Below the pieces are notes generated by a model. That model was not told the DNA's origin. It ran no database searches and saw nothing but the letters and a program-made list of their open reading frames with translations. From IMG/VR virus record IMGVR_UViG_3300021963_000710, positions 1 to 22,520 of that record: a DNA stretch of 22,520 nt. One strand, 5' to 3'. Positions 1 through 7,546 of this stretch are shown piece by piece. The DNA comes from a virus. The translations under genes and the position numbers were made by a program. Positions within the stretch are counted from its first letter, which is position 1, and every line of letters begins with the position of its first letter.

Positions 1-111
1 TGTGATTTTTTTGATGCGACACATTAAACACTGATTATAGATTTCGACGCACACACCATGTGCATCGTATTCAGTGAAGTTTTTTTGACAATCCGGACAT
101 TGAATTTGCAT
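1..111 (-). CDS. small zinc-ribbon protein, partial (C-terminus outside the window)
   Basis: The gene starts with ATG at 111, just past the gp43 stop, and is still open at the window edge (37 codons visible). An AGGAG ribosome site lies 5-9 nt upstream of the ATG. The visible protein begins MQIQCPDCQKNFTEYDAHG and has a second pair, CLMC, about 23 residues later. A CxxC...CxxC spacing of this kind is typical of small zinc-ribbon or zinc-knuckle proteins; no family can be named. A perfect-consensus sigma70-like promoter lies about 110 bp upstream, inside the end of gp43, so this gene may be expressed independently of the polymerase. Confidence 0.7.
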   Translation of the reverse strand, partial: MQIQCPDCQKNFTEYDAHGVCVEIYNQCLMCRIKKIT

Positions 112-119
112 TGTAGCTC

Positions 120-2612
120 CTAGGCAAATAAATCGGCCAAACTGGCCTGTGCTGAGGTATTCCAACCCAGCCCTTGAATGATACCATTCAGCGGTTCAAT
201 AAAACTCTTATCCCACATTATATCATAGTCTACGTATTTTGTCAATTGTAATTCTGTGGGCCAGGCACCGACAAATCCAACACAGTTTTCCTTGATTGGA
301 TTTGGTTCTTTTAAATACAAAAATCGAATTTTTTCTCCTTCTTGAATCATGGGATATCGATCCATCAATTTCTTTTCTCGCACATGATGATTATACAACA
401 AGGCAGCGCGCACGTGCATGGGAGTCCGCTCAGCATAAATCGATGTTGTGCTGGTGTACTTGCCCAGATTGTTTACTCCCCGGGGAAACGCAATTTCTGC
501 AGGCGAAAGTTTAAGATAATCGGTTTTCGCGGTCTTAATGAAATCCTGTAGGGCCGCTTCATCTTTTGTGATCGCAACCTTAACCGCATCCTTGAGAGTC
601 TTACGAATAGCTTCCGGTGTCGACGAGCGGACGATTTCAAGGCCCATAACTTTGAGCTTCGGCTCAGCATACTGCACTCCTTCGTTGTTAAACACATTCA
701 AGGCATAGCGTTTCTTGGCCACCCAGATGCCCCGCGTGGCTATGGCTTCGCGTTTGAACCAAATTTTATTGTCATAGGCATTGGTGTACTCTGACATCAA
801 ACCACAGGCACGGTTGATGGCCGGCGTGATCTTTTCTTCGCATATCTTATCCAGGATCACCACAATCTCTTCGGGCGTCTTGTCGGCATAATACTTCTTC
901 ACCAGATGGTCCAGCGTGATGTAGCAGCTATCAGTGTCGGAATAAAAACTGTACACCACATCCTTGGTGCCACAGATTTTATTTAGATAGGCATCCAGAG
1001 CTCGACCCACGGTGCGAATAATATACTGTCCAGTCATGGTGATGCCTTCGGCAATGCGATCATCGAAGTAACGGAAGTAATAGTTGGCCCAGGCACCATA
1101 CAGACTGTTGAGCTGAATCTTGCGAGCCATCTGAAAATTATTGTATTTGCTGATGTCGTTCTGATGGCGAGCATCCTTGGTGTCCTCATACTTCTTCTGT
1201 GCAGCAATCATCAGCTTTTTATAGTCCTGTCGATCCTTGAACAGCTTGGCCACAATCTCTGGAAACAATCCCAGTCGATCCTTGCGGAAATAATAGCCAT
1301 TGGCACTCATGGCCAGATCTTTTTCCATGAGCTCATCGGTGTTGATGCTACGGTCCAACAGTTGATCCACCTTGGCTGACATGACATCGGAATAACCTAT
1401 GGGTTCAGCCAAGGCATGATGTTCACTCATCAAAGTTTCCGGACTCATGTTGTACTGCATGATGATGCTGGGATACAGCGATGTGGCATCAAAGCTCACC
1501 ACCCAATCATATTGACCCGGCACGGGATCCTGTACATAGGCACCCACAATGCTGCGATCCGGACGACTCTTATCGCGCGGATGCACTACAATGTTCTGAT
1601 CCCAGAGATGATTGTACAGGATGCAGTCCCAGATGCGCACTGCGCTGAACACATCTGAAAAATTGCACTTGGCATCATAGGCCATGGTCAGCGCCAGCTC
1701 AATGAGCTTCATTTTATCTTCCAGCTGACTGACTCGTTCCACATCTACTCGGTTATACTCAACAAACAGATCCCAGTCCTTGGTGTAGAAGTCCTTGAAG
1801 GTTGTGTGTGGGTTCTCCAGTTTACCCACACCGAGCTCCACCTTGCAGATATAATCCAGCTTGTAGCTTTCCTGTGCATTGTAGGTAAACTTTTTATACA
1901 GGTCCAGATAGTCCAGTTGATTCACGCCGGCAATTTCATAGGTCACCAGCACCTTGTCGTTCATTTTAATTTCTCTGGGTCGCACTGAGCGCCAGGGGCT
2001 CAATTGCTTGACTGCATCTTCACCTAGAACACGGCGGATGCGATGCACCAGATAAGGAACATCAAACAACCCAATATTCCAACCAGTGATAACATCTGGA
2101 CAACGATGTACCCAATCAGCAATAAATCGTCGGAGCATAGCATCCTCAGATTGGAAATCTCGGATGCTATACGTTGTAATATCTTTGGTGACATAGTCTT
2201 GTACGCTGATCAGCAGTATGCGTTCGTTGGCAGTGGCAATGTCGGGAAACCCCGACTCGGTTTCGGTTTCGATGTCGATGCTGGCAATGTAGATCTGTGA
2301 CATATCAAAATCGATCTGACCAGCATAGTTTTCTGTGATGTATTGATACTGCCAGTTGGTGTTGCCATGAATACGCATGTTGCTCACACCATCATAGTTC
2401 TTGATGAATTCACGAGCTTCACCCACATCAGCAAACTGCATGGATTCCAGGGCCTCGCCGAAGATGCTGTGATATACTGCATCACCGGAGCGAGTCTTGG
2501 GCAGGAACAATCGGGGCTGAAACTGTGCTTTGGTTTCGAATCTGCGACCGTTGTTTACGCCCCTGACGCAGATGCTGTTGCCGATTTGTGCTACATTGGT
2601 ATAAAACTTCAT
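120..2612 (-). CDS. 43: T4-like family B DNA polymerase gp43
   Basis: Replicative DNA polymerase with 3'-5' proofreading exonuclease, 830 aa (T4 gp43 is about 900 aa; cyanophage versions are nearer this size). Exonuclease motifs are intact: DIETE at about 113-117 (Exo I), NIGLFDVP at about 179-186 (Exo II) and YNRVDV at about 286-291 (Exo III). Polymerase motifs are also intact: DATSLYPSI at about 375 (motif A), NSLYG at about 502 (motif B) and YSDTDS at about 557-562 (motif C). The ATG at 2612 has a GGAG site upstream. Two tandem sigma70-like promoters precede it. It would work with the gp45 clamp and gp44/62 loader encoded at 15.7-18.9 kb. The gene stands apart from that block, as in many cyanophage-type genomes. 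Confidence 0.98.
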   Translation of the reverse strand: MKFYTNVAQIGNSICVRGVNNGRRFETKAQFQPRLFLPKTRSGDAVYHSIFGEALESMQFADVGEAREFIKNYDGVSNMRIHGNTNWQYQYITENYAGQIDFDMSQIYIASIDIETETESGFPDIATANERILLISVQDYVTKDITTYSIRDFQSEDAMLRRFIADWVHRCPDVITGWNIGLFDVPYLVHRIRRVLGEDAVKQLSPWRSVRPREIKMNDKVLVTYEIAGVNQLDYLDLYKKFTYNAQESYKLDYICKVELGVGKLENPHTTFKDFYTKDWDLFVEYNRVDVERVSQLEDKMKLIELALTMAYDAKCNFSDVFSAVRIWDCILYNHLWDQNIVVHPRDKSRPDRSIVGAYVQDPVPGQYDWVVSFDATSLYPSIIMQYNMSPETLMSEHHALAEPIGYSDVMSAKVDQLLDRSINTDELMEKDLAMSANGYYFRKDRLGLFPEIVAKLFKDRQDYKKLMIAAQKKYEDTKDARHQNDISKYNNFQMARKIQLNSLYGAWANYYFRYFDDRIAEGITMTGQYIIRTVGRALDAYLNKICGTKDVVYSFYSDTDSCYITLDHLVKKYYADKTPEEIVVILDKICEEKITPAINRACGLMSEYTNAYDNKIWFKREAIATRGIWVAKKRYALNVFNNEGVQYAEPKLKVMGLEIVRSSTPEAIRKTLKDAVKVAITKDEAALQDFIKTAKTDYLKLSPAEIAFPRGVNNLGKYTSTTSIYAERTPMHVRAALLYNHHVREKKLMDRYPMIQEGEKIRFLYLKEPNPIKENCVGFVGAWPTELQLTKYVDYDIMWDKSFIEPLNGIIQGLGWNTSAQASLADLFA
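217..245 (-). promoter_or_regulatory. sigma70-like promoter inside the 3' end of gene 43
   Basis: On the minus strand TTGACA (240-245) is followed after exactly 17 bp by TATAAT (217-222): both boxes and the spacing match the bacterial consensus. It lies in the coding sequence for the polymerase C-terminus (around LTKYVDYDIM) and points to the zinc-ribbon gene at 111. That is about 100 nt of leader. Activity is inferred, but chance occurrence of a full 12/12 match is unlikely. Confidence 0.6.
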
Positions 2613-2637
2613 CGATGCTCCAGTGTCGGTTATCTAT

Positions 2638-2666
2638 ATTATAAATACTATGGGGTGCGATGTCAA
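2638..2666 (-). promoter_or_regulatory. proximal sigma70-like promoter of gene 43
   Basis: Minus strand: TTGACA (2661-2666), 17 bp, TATAAT (2638-2643). All positions match consensus, placed 26 bp before the gp43 start codon, giving a short leader. The -10 box overlaps the plus-strand late box at 2640-2647. Confidence 0.7.
2640..2647 (+). promoter_or_regulatory. T4-type late promoter (TATAAATA) for the plus-strand cassette
   Basis: The exact T4 late consensus TATAAATA occurs on the plus strand 80 bp before the first plus-strand gene, in the divergent gap beside gp43. In T4 this box is read by RNA polymerase carrying the late sigma gp55 with gp33 and the DNA-loaded gp45 clamp. Those genes other than gp45 are not in the window, so late use is inferred from the motif and the strand switch. 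Confidence 0.65.
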
Positions 2667-2694
2667 GTATATATTCGCAGCCGTGATATGTCAA
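2666..2694 (-). promoter_or_regulatory. distal sigma70-like promoter of gene 43
   Basis: Minus strand: TTGACA (2689-2694), 17 bp, TATACT (2666-2671). It lies directly upstream of the proximal promoter and shares one base with that promoter's -35 box, so the two could not be occupied together. Confidence 0.5.
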
Positions 2695-2727
2695 TAACTA
2701 AATTAAAAACGACATTGATCGAACCAA

Positions 2728-3501
2728 ATGGATCCAGTAACACTGTTTGCTCTCGCCAACGGCGCGGTCAAACTGGTTAAAGAAGGCTGTAAACTCTACA
2801 AGGATATCAAGGGTGCAGCCGGCGACGTTAAAGATGTACTCAAGGACTTAGATGATCAGTTCCATACTAGGTTTCGTGATCGGGCGCCCTCGACTGCGGA
2901 AAAGAACCAGTATATACAAGAAAAGAATCGCATCATTGAGCTCAACAAGCGCGATGGTGAGACCACCAATATCTATCAGGACATAGGCAATCACCTAGGT
3001 ACATATTTTGACAATTATCACAAGTGTTTTGCCATCTTTGAAGAAGAAGAACGTCGCAGCAAAAACGAAGTCTATGTTGGCGATGATAGTCTGGGTAAAA
3101 GAGCACTGCAACGAGTGTTGATGATCAAACAGTTGGAACACATGGCCACCGAGCTGCGTGAAATCATGGTGTACCAGAGTCCACCAGAATTGGGCGCACT
3201 TTGGACCGAAGTCAGCGAAATGATGCTGGTCATGGGCAAGGAACAAAAAGTGGCCATGACCCGCCAGATGCGTCGCGATGCCGAACAAAGAAAAATAGCG
3301 GCCCGCAGAAGAAAACGCATCATGTATCGGGCTTTGTGCTGGGGCTCAATTACCATTTTCATAGCGGCTGTTACATTGATTTTTACTCTAGTGATTGATT
3401 ATAGAATTGACCGGTATCCGGAATTTGGTAATTGCATACCACCCAAGGGCAGCTGGTTGTACAAGAAATGGACCAATTTAGTCTGGTCTGAATGTCAATA
3501 A
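2728..3501 (+). CDS. conserved phage protein with one C-terminal membrane segment
   Basis: A 257-aa protein beginning MDPVTLFALANGAVKLVKEG. The body is charged and helical. A very basic stretch (about 185-200, RRRKR) precedes one strong hydrophobic segment (about 205-225, SITIFIAAVTLIFTLVI), and a short tail follows with two cysteines. The MDP...LA.GA start followed by a late membrane segment resembles proteins of unknown role seen in aquatic T4-like phages; this is a remembered pattern, not a search. It is the first gene after the TATAAATA box, but its own ribosome site is weak. By context it is a late, possibly virion- or envelope-associated protein. Confidence 0.8.
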   Translation: MDPVTLFALANGAVKLVKEGCKLYKDIKGAAGDVKDVLKDLDDQFHTRFRDRAPSTAEKNQYIQEKNRIIELNKRDGETTNIYQDIGNHLGTYFDNYHKCFAIFEEEERRSKNEVYVGDDSLGKRALQRVLMIKQLEHMATELREIMVYQSPPELGALWTEVSEMMLVMGKEQKVAMTRQMRRDAEQRKIAARRRKRIMYRALCWGSITIFIAAVTLIFTLVIDYRIDRYPEFGNCIPPKGSWLYKKWTNLVWSECQ

Positions 3502-3515
3502 CTCAAGGAGTAATT

Positions 3516-3746
3516 ATGTGGTGGCAAATACCAGTAGATGTACCCAACATCAAAACCTGTTCAGAAAAACAGCAGAAATTTTTCTGTGAATTTGTGGACA
3601 TTAAACGCAACGGCTGGAGACACTACAGTACTGCGCTCAATGAACTAACCTATGATTTTTATCGGCCTCTGATGAAACGTCTGGACCAGCAGGTCGAAGA
3701 CTTTGCGGAGAATCTAAAAACTGCAATTAGGACACCCATTCTATGA
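3516..3746 (+). CDS. small hypothetical protein of the late cassette
   Basis: A 76-aa protein, MWWQIPVDVPNIKTC..., with no recognised motif or membrane segment. The ATG at 3516 was chosen over an upstream in-frame ATG (3492) because an AAGGAG site sits 7 nt before it and the upstream choice would overlap the preceding gene. The stop overlaps the next start as ATGA, so it is translationally coupled to the lipoprotein gene. The C-terminal half is predicted helical (RPLMKRLDQQVEDFAENLKT). Confidence 0.8.
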   Translation: MWWQIPVDVPNIKTCSEKQQKFFCEFVDIKRNGWRHYSTALNELTYDFYRPLMKRLDQQVEDFAENLKTAIRTPIL

Positions 3747-3925
3747 AATACCTAGTATTACTGCTGGTCTTGGCTGGCTGTGATCAATACTATCGTTATC
3801 CCTGTCAAGATCCAAATAATTGGAACACACCGCAGTGCAAGCCTCCGGTCTGTGAAGTAAACCGAGATTGCCCCCATTTAATTTTTGATAAGGATGCTGT
3901 AAATGGCAAAAGCAAAAACAACTAA
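3743..3925 (+). CDS. small predicted lipoprotein
   Basis: A 60-aa protein with a classic lipoprotein signal: MKYLVLLLVLAGC, lipobox LAGC, lipidated Cys at 13. The mature part is short, with four more cysteines and several prolines (YRYPCQDPNNW, PQCKPPVCEV, DCPH), suggesting a disulfide-bonded periplasmic peptide. It is coupled by ATGA to the gene before and overlaps the next by 23 bp. A small lipoprotein beside a double-spanning membrane protein in a late cassette recalls outer-membrane spanin subunits of lysis modules. No inner-membrane spanin is recognisable here, so that role is speculative. Confidence 0.82.
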   Translation: MKYLVLLLVLAGCDQYYRYPCQDPNNWNTPQCKPPVCEVNRDCPHLIFDKDAVNGKSKNN

Positions 3926-4262
3926 GCCCGGAGAACGCTATACGGAGCAGGAGCTCATGGTGCGTCTCAAGGTATTCATCGGCACCTGTCTGGCCACTAC
4001 TTTGATTGGCATCATATTTGTGGTGTTGTACAGCATTATTTTTGTGACTCAACCCCTGGATGCCATCAGTCCCATAGACAGCAAATTCTTTGAACTGATT
4101 ATTCCAGTGGCCACGTTTCTATGTGGTACATTGAGCGGCATCATGTTGGCTGGTACTGGTCGCGAAGCTGCCATGGCTGGTGCAGAAATGCAACGACAGG
4201 CACAGGAAGATGCTGCCAGTGAAAACTACGGCCCTGAACCTGAAGAAGAAGTTCGATCATAA
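3903..4262 (+). CDS. small membrane protein with two transmembrane segments (holin-like size)
   Basis: A 119-aa protein. The N-terminal tail is basic. Two hydrophobic segments (about 23-48, VFIGTCLATTLIGIIFVVLY; about 64-83, ELIIPVATFLCGTLSGIML) are separated by a short loop, and the C-terminus is acidic. Both termini would lie on the same side. AAGGA lies about 9 nt before the ATG. Size and topology would suit a holin, but many small phage membrane proteins look like this and no endolysin is in the window. Confidence 0.8.
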   Translation: MAKAKTTKPGERYTEQELMVRLKVFIGTCLATTLIGIIFVVLYSIIFVTQPLDAISPIDSKFFELIIPVATFLCGTLSGIMLAGTGREAAMAGAEMQRQAQEDAASENYGPEPEEEVRS

Positions 4263-4265
4263 TCC

Positions 4266-4284
4266 GTGGACGGTCAGCGTCCAC
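4266..4284 (+). other. intergenic hairpin just before a ribosome site
   Basis: A perfect 7-bp stem GTGGACG / CGTCCAC with a 5-nt loop lies between the two-TM gene and the secreted-protein gene. GGAG follows 7 nt after the stem. There is no T tract, so it is not an intrinsic terminator; it may stabilise or mark a processed 5' end. A hairpin with the same layout occurs at 14404-14423. Confidence 0.55.
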
Positions 4285-4299
4285 TAACCTGGAGTAATC

Positions 4300-4605
4300 A
4301 TGCGTAATTTATTTTTAACTCTGTTGTTGGTGCCGACGCTGGTCTGGTCTGCAAATTTTAAATACGACAAGACCATAGTCTGCGGTGACCGTCAGGAAAT
4401 TATTGCGGATCTGCGAGGCGACAAATACACGGAAACTCCGCTGTGGATGGGACTGGATGCCAACGACGACAGCGAATATGTAATGATGGTAAACCATCGC
4501 ACCGGCACTTGGAGCATTCTACAGATGAATGCCACGGTGGCCTGTGTGCTGGGTGTGGGCACCAGCATCAAACTCATGCTTAATAATCTCGGCAATCCTA
4601 CCTAA
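4300..4605 (+). CDS. small secreted (periplasmic) protein
   Basis: A 101-aa protein with a Sec-type signal peptide, MRNLFLTLLLVPTLVWSA, probably cut near VWSA-NF. The mature part of about 83 aa contains two cysteines (IVCGD, VACVL) and no recognised domain. The ATG has GGAG 7 nt upstream. It is the last gene of the plus-strand cassette, and its stop overlaps the end of the convergent oxygenase gene by 8 bp. Export of a phage protein to the periplasm in a late operon suggests envelope modification, superinfection exclusion or lysis support; none can be chosen from sequence. Confidence 0.8.
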   Translation: MRNLFLTLLLVPTLVWSANFKYDKTIVCGDRQEIIADLRGDKYTETPLWMGLDANDDSEYVMMVNHRTGTWSILQMNATVACVLGVGTSIKLMLNNLGNPT

Positions 4606-5197
4606 ACGCTGGACCACCCATCCAAAGTACCGCAGATCTCCGGTGACCTCGAGTCACCGGAGTTACTCGGTGCAGCACATATGATGGAAAAAACCAGGCT
4701 CGACCCCTGCGTGGGGGTGCTGCGATCGCTTGGTCGTCATGCACTTTAAATTCCAAAGCACCACCGTCAAATTCCGTGGGATCGCTCAATAACAAAGCCA
4801 TGCTGAGTTTTCGTGGCACGTTAATATCATCGGGATTGGCATCAGTGTGCCAATTATAGTGGCCATGATCCGATGCATGATATACGCCGAGCTGCAATGG
4901 TTCGTAACAACCAGTTAAATCGTAATGAAAGTATTCGGCATTCACAGTTGCGGCTGCCGAAATTATTTTATTCCAAATAGATTCATACTGCGACTCCAAT
5001 CCCACCCAAGCCACTGAACTACGACGAACATCACCATCTTGCCTGATGTCAGAATTAACACCCACCTCTGCAGGAATAGTTTGCAACCACTGAGGAGCAG
5101 CCAGCAGACGGTTGATGTCATCATCGGTTAAAAAATCATCTACATGAACCACAGTTCTGCGATTGGCAAAATTTCTTGGTGGAATTTCTATAATCAT
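4598..5197 (-). CDS. 2OG-Fe(II) oxygenase, prolyl-4-hydroxylase / PKHD type
   Basis: A 199-aa non-heme iron, 2-oxoglutarate-dependent dioxygenase. The iron triad is visible: HTD (in YNWHTDANPDD, about 116-118) and a distal His (FFPSYVLHRVTPV, about 176). The 2OG-binding Arg follows in TRGHRRSAVLW. GGALEFKV is the usual strand before the distal His. The length matches compact PKHD-type enzymes such as YbiX. The substrate is unknown: aquatic T4-like phages often carry several such genes. The start overlaps the previous stop (ATGA). The C-terminal codons PVTRGHR are written in a perfect 10-bp palindrome. Confidence 0.9.
   Translation of the reverse strand: MIIEIPPRNFANRRTVVHVDDFLTDDDINRLLAAPQWLQTIPAEVGVNSDIRQDGDVRRSSVAWVGLESQYESIWNKIISAAATVNAEYFHYDLTGCYEPLQLGVYHASDHGHYNWHTDANPDDINVPRKLSMALLLSDPTEFDGGALEFKVHDDQAIAAPPRRGRAWFFPSYVLHRVTPVTRGHRRSAVLWMGGPAFR
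4638..4662. repeat. 10-bp perfect palindrome inside the oxygenase C-terminus
   Basis: CTCCGGTGAC and GTCACCGGAG flank a 5-nt loop near the meeting point of the plus and minus operons. It is coding in the minus gene, with no T tract on either side. It might slow converging transcripts, but the codons can also explain it. Confidence 0.4.
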
Positions 5198-5925
5198 TGG
5201 CTGAATAATTTTTTCACTTGTTGATAATTTTTAACCCAGCGACTTTCTTGCAGTCGATTAAAAACGTCGAAGCCATCACTGGGTTGCGCTGTTCTGCACG
5301 TCATTTCTGGTTGATCTTTGGGAACTAAAACATATTGAGCCAAGGGTGTGCCAGCTTTGATCAATGTTTTACCTTCCAGTACATGCCAAAGTAGTTGAAC
5401 ATTCATCTGCGCCGGACCGTGTTCGCGCATAAAATATCCTGGCACTGTAGAAAATCTCGATTCATCGTTCAATGCCACTGGCATTTCCATTAAATAATAG
5501 CCTTTGGGTATTATGCATCGCCATCCAGTATGAATTTTTACTATGGTACGCAGAGTATGCTGAGGCCAATGATCAAAATAATCGCTGAGTTGTTCCGGTG
5601 GGTGAAATCCCACCGGATCTCCGCCGGCACAACTCGGAGATCTCCAGTTAAAGGTATGACCATCACCCGTAGTTTCAATTTCTATGTCCTGCCAATTTCT
5701 TAAAATCCAACCGTGTCGCTGAAGACTGAATATTCCTGGACAGCGTGCGGTATGAACTACGCGATTGTGTTGCCAATGCGGTGTTTGACGAAACTCGGCA
5801 AAGTTCTGCACGACTCGATTAACCCATGGCTGTCGGTGATCACGTGCCAATATCAACGGCATTAATTCTGCTACACCGGGAATTTCATTGATGAATTCAA
5901 TCGCCGGCGTTTTCTTTTTCCACAT
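5194..5925 (-). CDS. conserved hypothetical protein (possibly DUF6065-like)
   Basis: A 243-aa protein of unknown function. An N-terminal CPGIFSLQRHGWILRNWQDIEIE segment is followed by a beta-rich half: GWRCIIPKGYYLMEMPVALN, then VPGYFMREHGPAQMNVQLLW, then IKAGTPLAQYVLVPKD. The order 'glycine-rich strand, PG..., GTPLAQ...VP' resembles the DUF6065 phage family; this assignment is from memory and tentative. It sits between two 2OG oxygenases with a 1-bp overlap upstream (TAATG) and ATGA downstream, so it is co-translated and may share their pathway. GGAG lies about 10 nt before the ATG. Confidence 0.75.
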   Translation of the reverse strand: MWKKKTPAIEFINEIPGVAELMPLILARDHRQPWVNRVVQNFAEFRQTPHWQHNRVVHTARCPGIFSLQRHGWILRNWQDIEIETTGDGHTFNWRSPSCAGGDPVGFHPPEQLSDYFDHWPQHTLRTIVKIHTGWRCIIPKGYYLMEMPVALNDESRFSTVPGYFMREHGPAQMNVQLLWHVLEGKTLIKAGTPLAQYVLVPKDQPEMTCRTAQPSDGFDVFNRLQESRWVKNYQQVKKLFSQ

Positions 5926-6485
5926 TATTTGTTCTCCATTGCCAAGGTGCGAACTCTATCATAAAAACCTGGTTGTGTTCTACCGTCGCCAGCACAGGCG
6001 GCATGCGCGCCAGTGGCTCGTACAAAATGTAGAAATAATTGACCGCTGTAGTAATCTCTGGGCCCAGCACAAACTTCGCGCCAATGTTCAATTTCGCAGC
6101 CTGGATATACAATGGCATCGCCTTCGGCTAAATCAAATCTTTGACCACCCATGTAGATGGGCCAGCTGTAGTGATGACTTCTGCCGAGCTGCAGGGTTAC
6201 ACTGACCTCACATGCCGGCCTATCAAAGTGTGGCTCTAGAACATCGCCGTTGGTGTAGAGTCGAGCATAGGCATAGGTCGGCAACAAGGGTTCACCGACC
6301 GTAGATTCCAGCAAGGGCCAGAATCTTTCCTGCAGAGTTTCAAAGGCCAGATTGCCGCCCATGAAGGTGGCAGTTGGTAACTGAGGATCCAAACTACAGG
6401 GATTAACGCTGCGATTTCTCAGCAGCAGATGAGTAAAGAAATGACAAAATTCCAGAGGTAATAGACCCGGCATCAACTTAATCAT
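5925..6485 (-). CDS. 2OG-Fe(II) oxygenase-like protein
   Basis: A 186-aa protein. The iron-binding HxD is in LEPHFDRPACEVSVTLQLG, and the distal His is probably EHWRE, in GDAIVYPGCEIEHWREV. The 'H-x-D-R....S.TL.L' pattern and the 'GDA..Y.G....H' strand fit the double-stranded beta-helix oxygenases found in aquatic T4-like phages. The expected 2OG-binding basic residue is less clear than in the neighbouring enzyme (SGQLFLHFV replaces R.S). ATG at 6485 is preferred over an upstream TTG; a short AAGG site precedes it. The substrate is unknown. Confidence 0.78.
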   Translation of the reverse strand: MIKLMPGLLPLEFCHFFTHLLLRNRSVNPCSLDPQLPTATFMGGNLAFETLQERFWPLLESTVGEPLLPTYAYARLYTNGDVLEPHFDRPACEVSVTLQLGRSHHYSWPIYMGGQRFDLAEGDAIVYPGCEIEHWREVCAGPRDYYSGQLFLHFVRATGAHAACAGDGRTQPGFYDRVRTLAMENK

Positions 6486-6494
6486 GATCAAACC

Positions 6495-7067
6495 TTAAAA
6501 ATAGGCAGCTACTTCCTCAAATGCTGCATCAAAATATACTGTAATTAATTGGCGTGGCTTTAAAGTAACTGGTTCGTAGATCTGCATTCCTGGTCTACCA
6601 TCGCCAGCCAGGCTCACTGAGTGCGGCTGCAGTGTATTTAATAACCAAACATCGCCGGGCTCAGCCTGAAAACTTTCTGCAAACATCAACATTCCAGGAT
6701 CTACGTTTAGATATCCGTTGCCATTGTCACGGGTCCAGGCATCGTCACGTACCAGTGGGCCTTCCCAGAAACTAGTAACTTCGTTGTTGGTTTTTTGATA
6801 AAAATTCATCACACATTGATCCGTGAGATGTACATGTGGTGCCAATAATCGAATTTCTGTGAGATTCACACCTTTGATTTTATTGTGTAAATCTAAAGGC
6901 AGTAAGTTGCATATAGCTTCAATTTGTTTTTGTGGAACATATCTTCGAATCAAACGTTCTTGTTGATATTCACCAACACCTAAACCATGTCGACCAACAA
7001 CCGGATGTCTATTAAAATTATCAACCACAAGGTCAAATTTAACATCAATTTTTTTAGCATATTTCAT
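6495..7067 (-). CDS. probable 2OG-Fe(II) oxygenase-fold protein (divergent)
   Basis: A 190-aa protein. The candidate metal site is APHVHLTDQCVMNFYQKTNNEVTSFWEG: the His/Asp pair is present but the spacing (HxxD or HxHxxD) differs from canonical HxD. A distal His is in GDVWLLNTLQPHSV, followed by a Pro/Arg strand (PRQLITVYF). The 'C.MN.Y......T.FW' core resembles phage hydroxylases of the HxD...LNIYL...TxFY type, so it may be an active divergent enzyme or a sister protein lacking activity. ATG at 7067 overlaps the previous stop as ATGA. Confidence 0.65.
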   Translation of the reverse strand: MKYAKKIDVKFDLVVDNFNRHPVVGRHGLGVGEYQQERLIRRYVPQKQIEAICNLLPLDLHNKIKGVNLTEIRLLAPHVHLTDQCVMNFYQKTNNEVTSFWEGPLVRDDAWTRDNGNGYLNVDPGMLMFAESFQAEPGDVWLLNTLQPHSVSLAGDGRPGMQIYEPVTLKPRQLITVYFDAAFEEVAAYF

Positions 7068-7546
7068 GCAAAGAACATTCCATGACAAGTAGTGACTGCT
7101 TGCACTAATTGATTACCTGTTTTAATATGTATTTGTGCTGGAGCATCGACATTGGTGCCGTTGGCTGTCAGCGTTCCAGAGCATAGAAATAATTTTGTGC
7201 CGATGGGAACAATGGTTTCACTACCACCATCGAGTTGAAATTTTTCTATGTCGGCATCATAGCCATGATTGCTTTCTGGACTATAGCACCAAAGTGTGTA
7301 GCCATCATGCATGGTCTGTGACTGATGTCGTGGCGCGGCCCGATGTATTTCTGGCGTAATTAGATCGCCGGTTTGTATTGGAACCACTGATTGTGCGCCA
7401 GTTAAATCAATGCCGGTCATTGATCCCGATGTACACAACAATGTAGCCGCACTTGTATCAGTAATAACCACTTCTACTACTTCGCCGTCGGCATAGGTAT
7501 TGCGAATTAAAATTCTACCAAAACAAGCAAAGGGCTTCTGCATCAT
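7064..7546 (-). CDS. hypothetical beta-rich protein of the fibre block
   Basis: A 160-aa protein, low in charge and rich in Thr, Gly, Ser and Val, predicted mostly beta. It has no transmembrane segment or catalytic motif. Four cysteines are present. The start is ATGATG, overlapping the previous stop; AGGTGG precedes it. It is coupled on both sides, to a conserved fibre-block protein upstream and to the oxygenases downstream. By context it may be a fibre accessory or decoration protein, but it carries no recognised domain. Confidence 0.72.
   Translation of the reverse strand: MMQKPFACFGRILIRNTYADGEVVEVVITDTSAATLLCTSGSMTGIDLTGAQSVVPIQTGDLITPEIHRAAPRHQSQTMHDGYTLWCYSPESNHGYDADIEKFQLDGGSETIVPIGTKLFLCSGTLTANGTNVDAPAQIHIKTGNQLVQAVTTCHGMFFA

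Noticed and set aside
7011-7038. Extra sigma70-like promoter (TTGACC-16-TAATAG) in the oxygenase gene
   Set aside because: Both boxes are weak, lie in coding sequence and precede no gene start.
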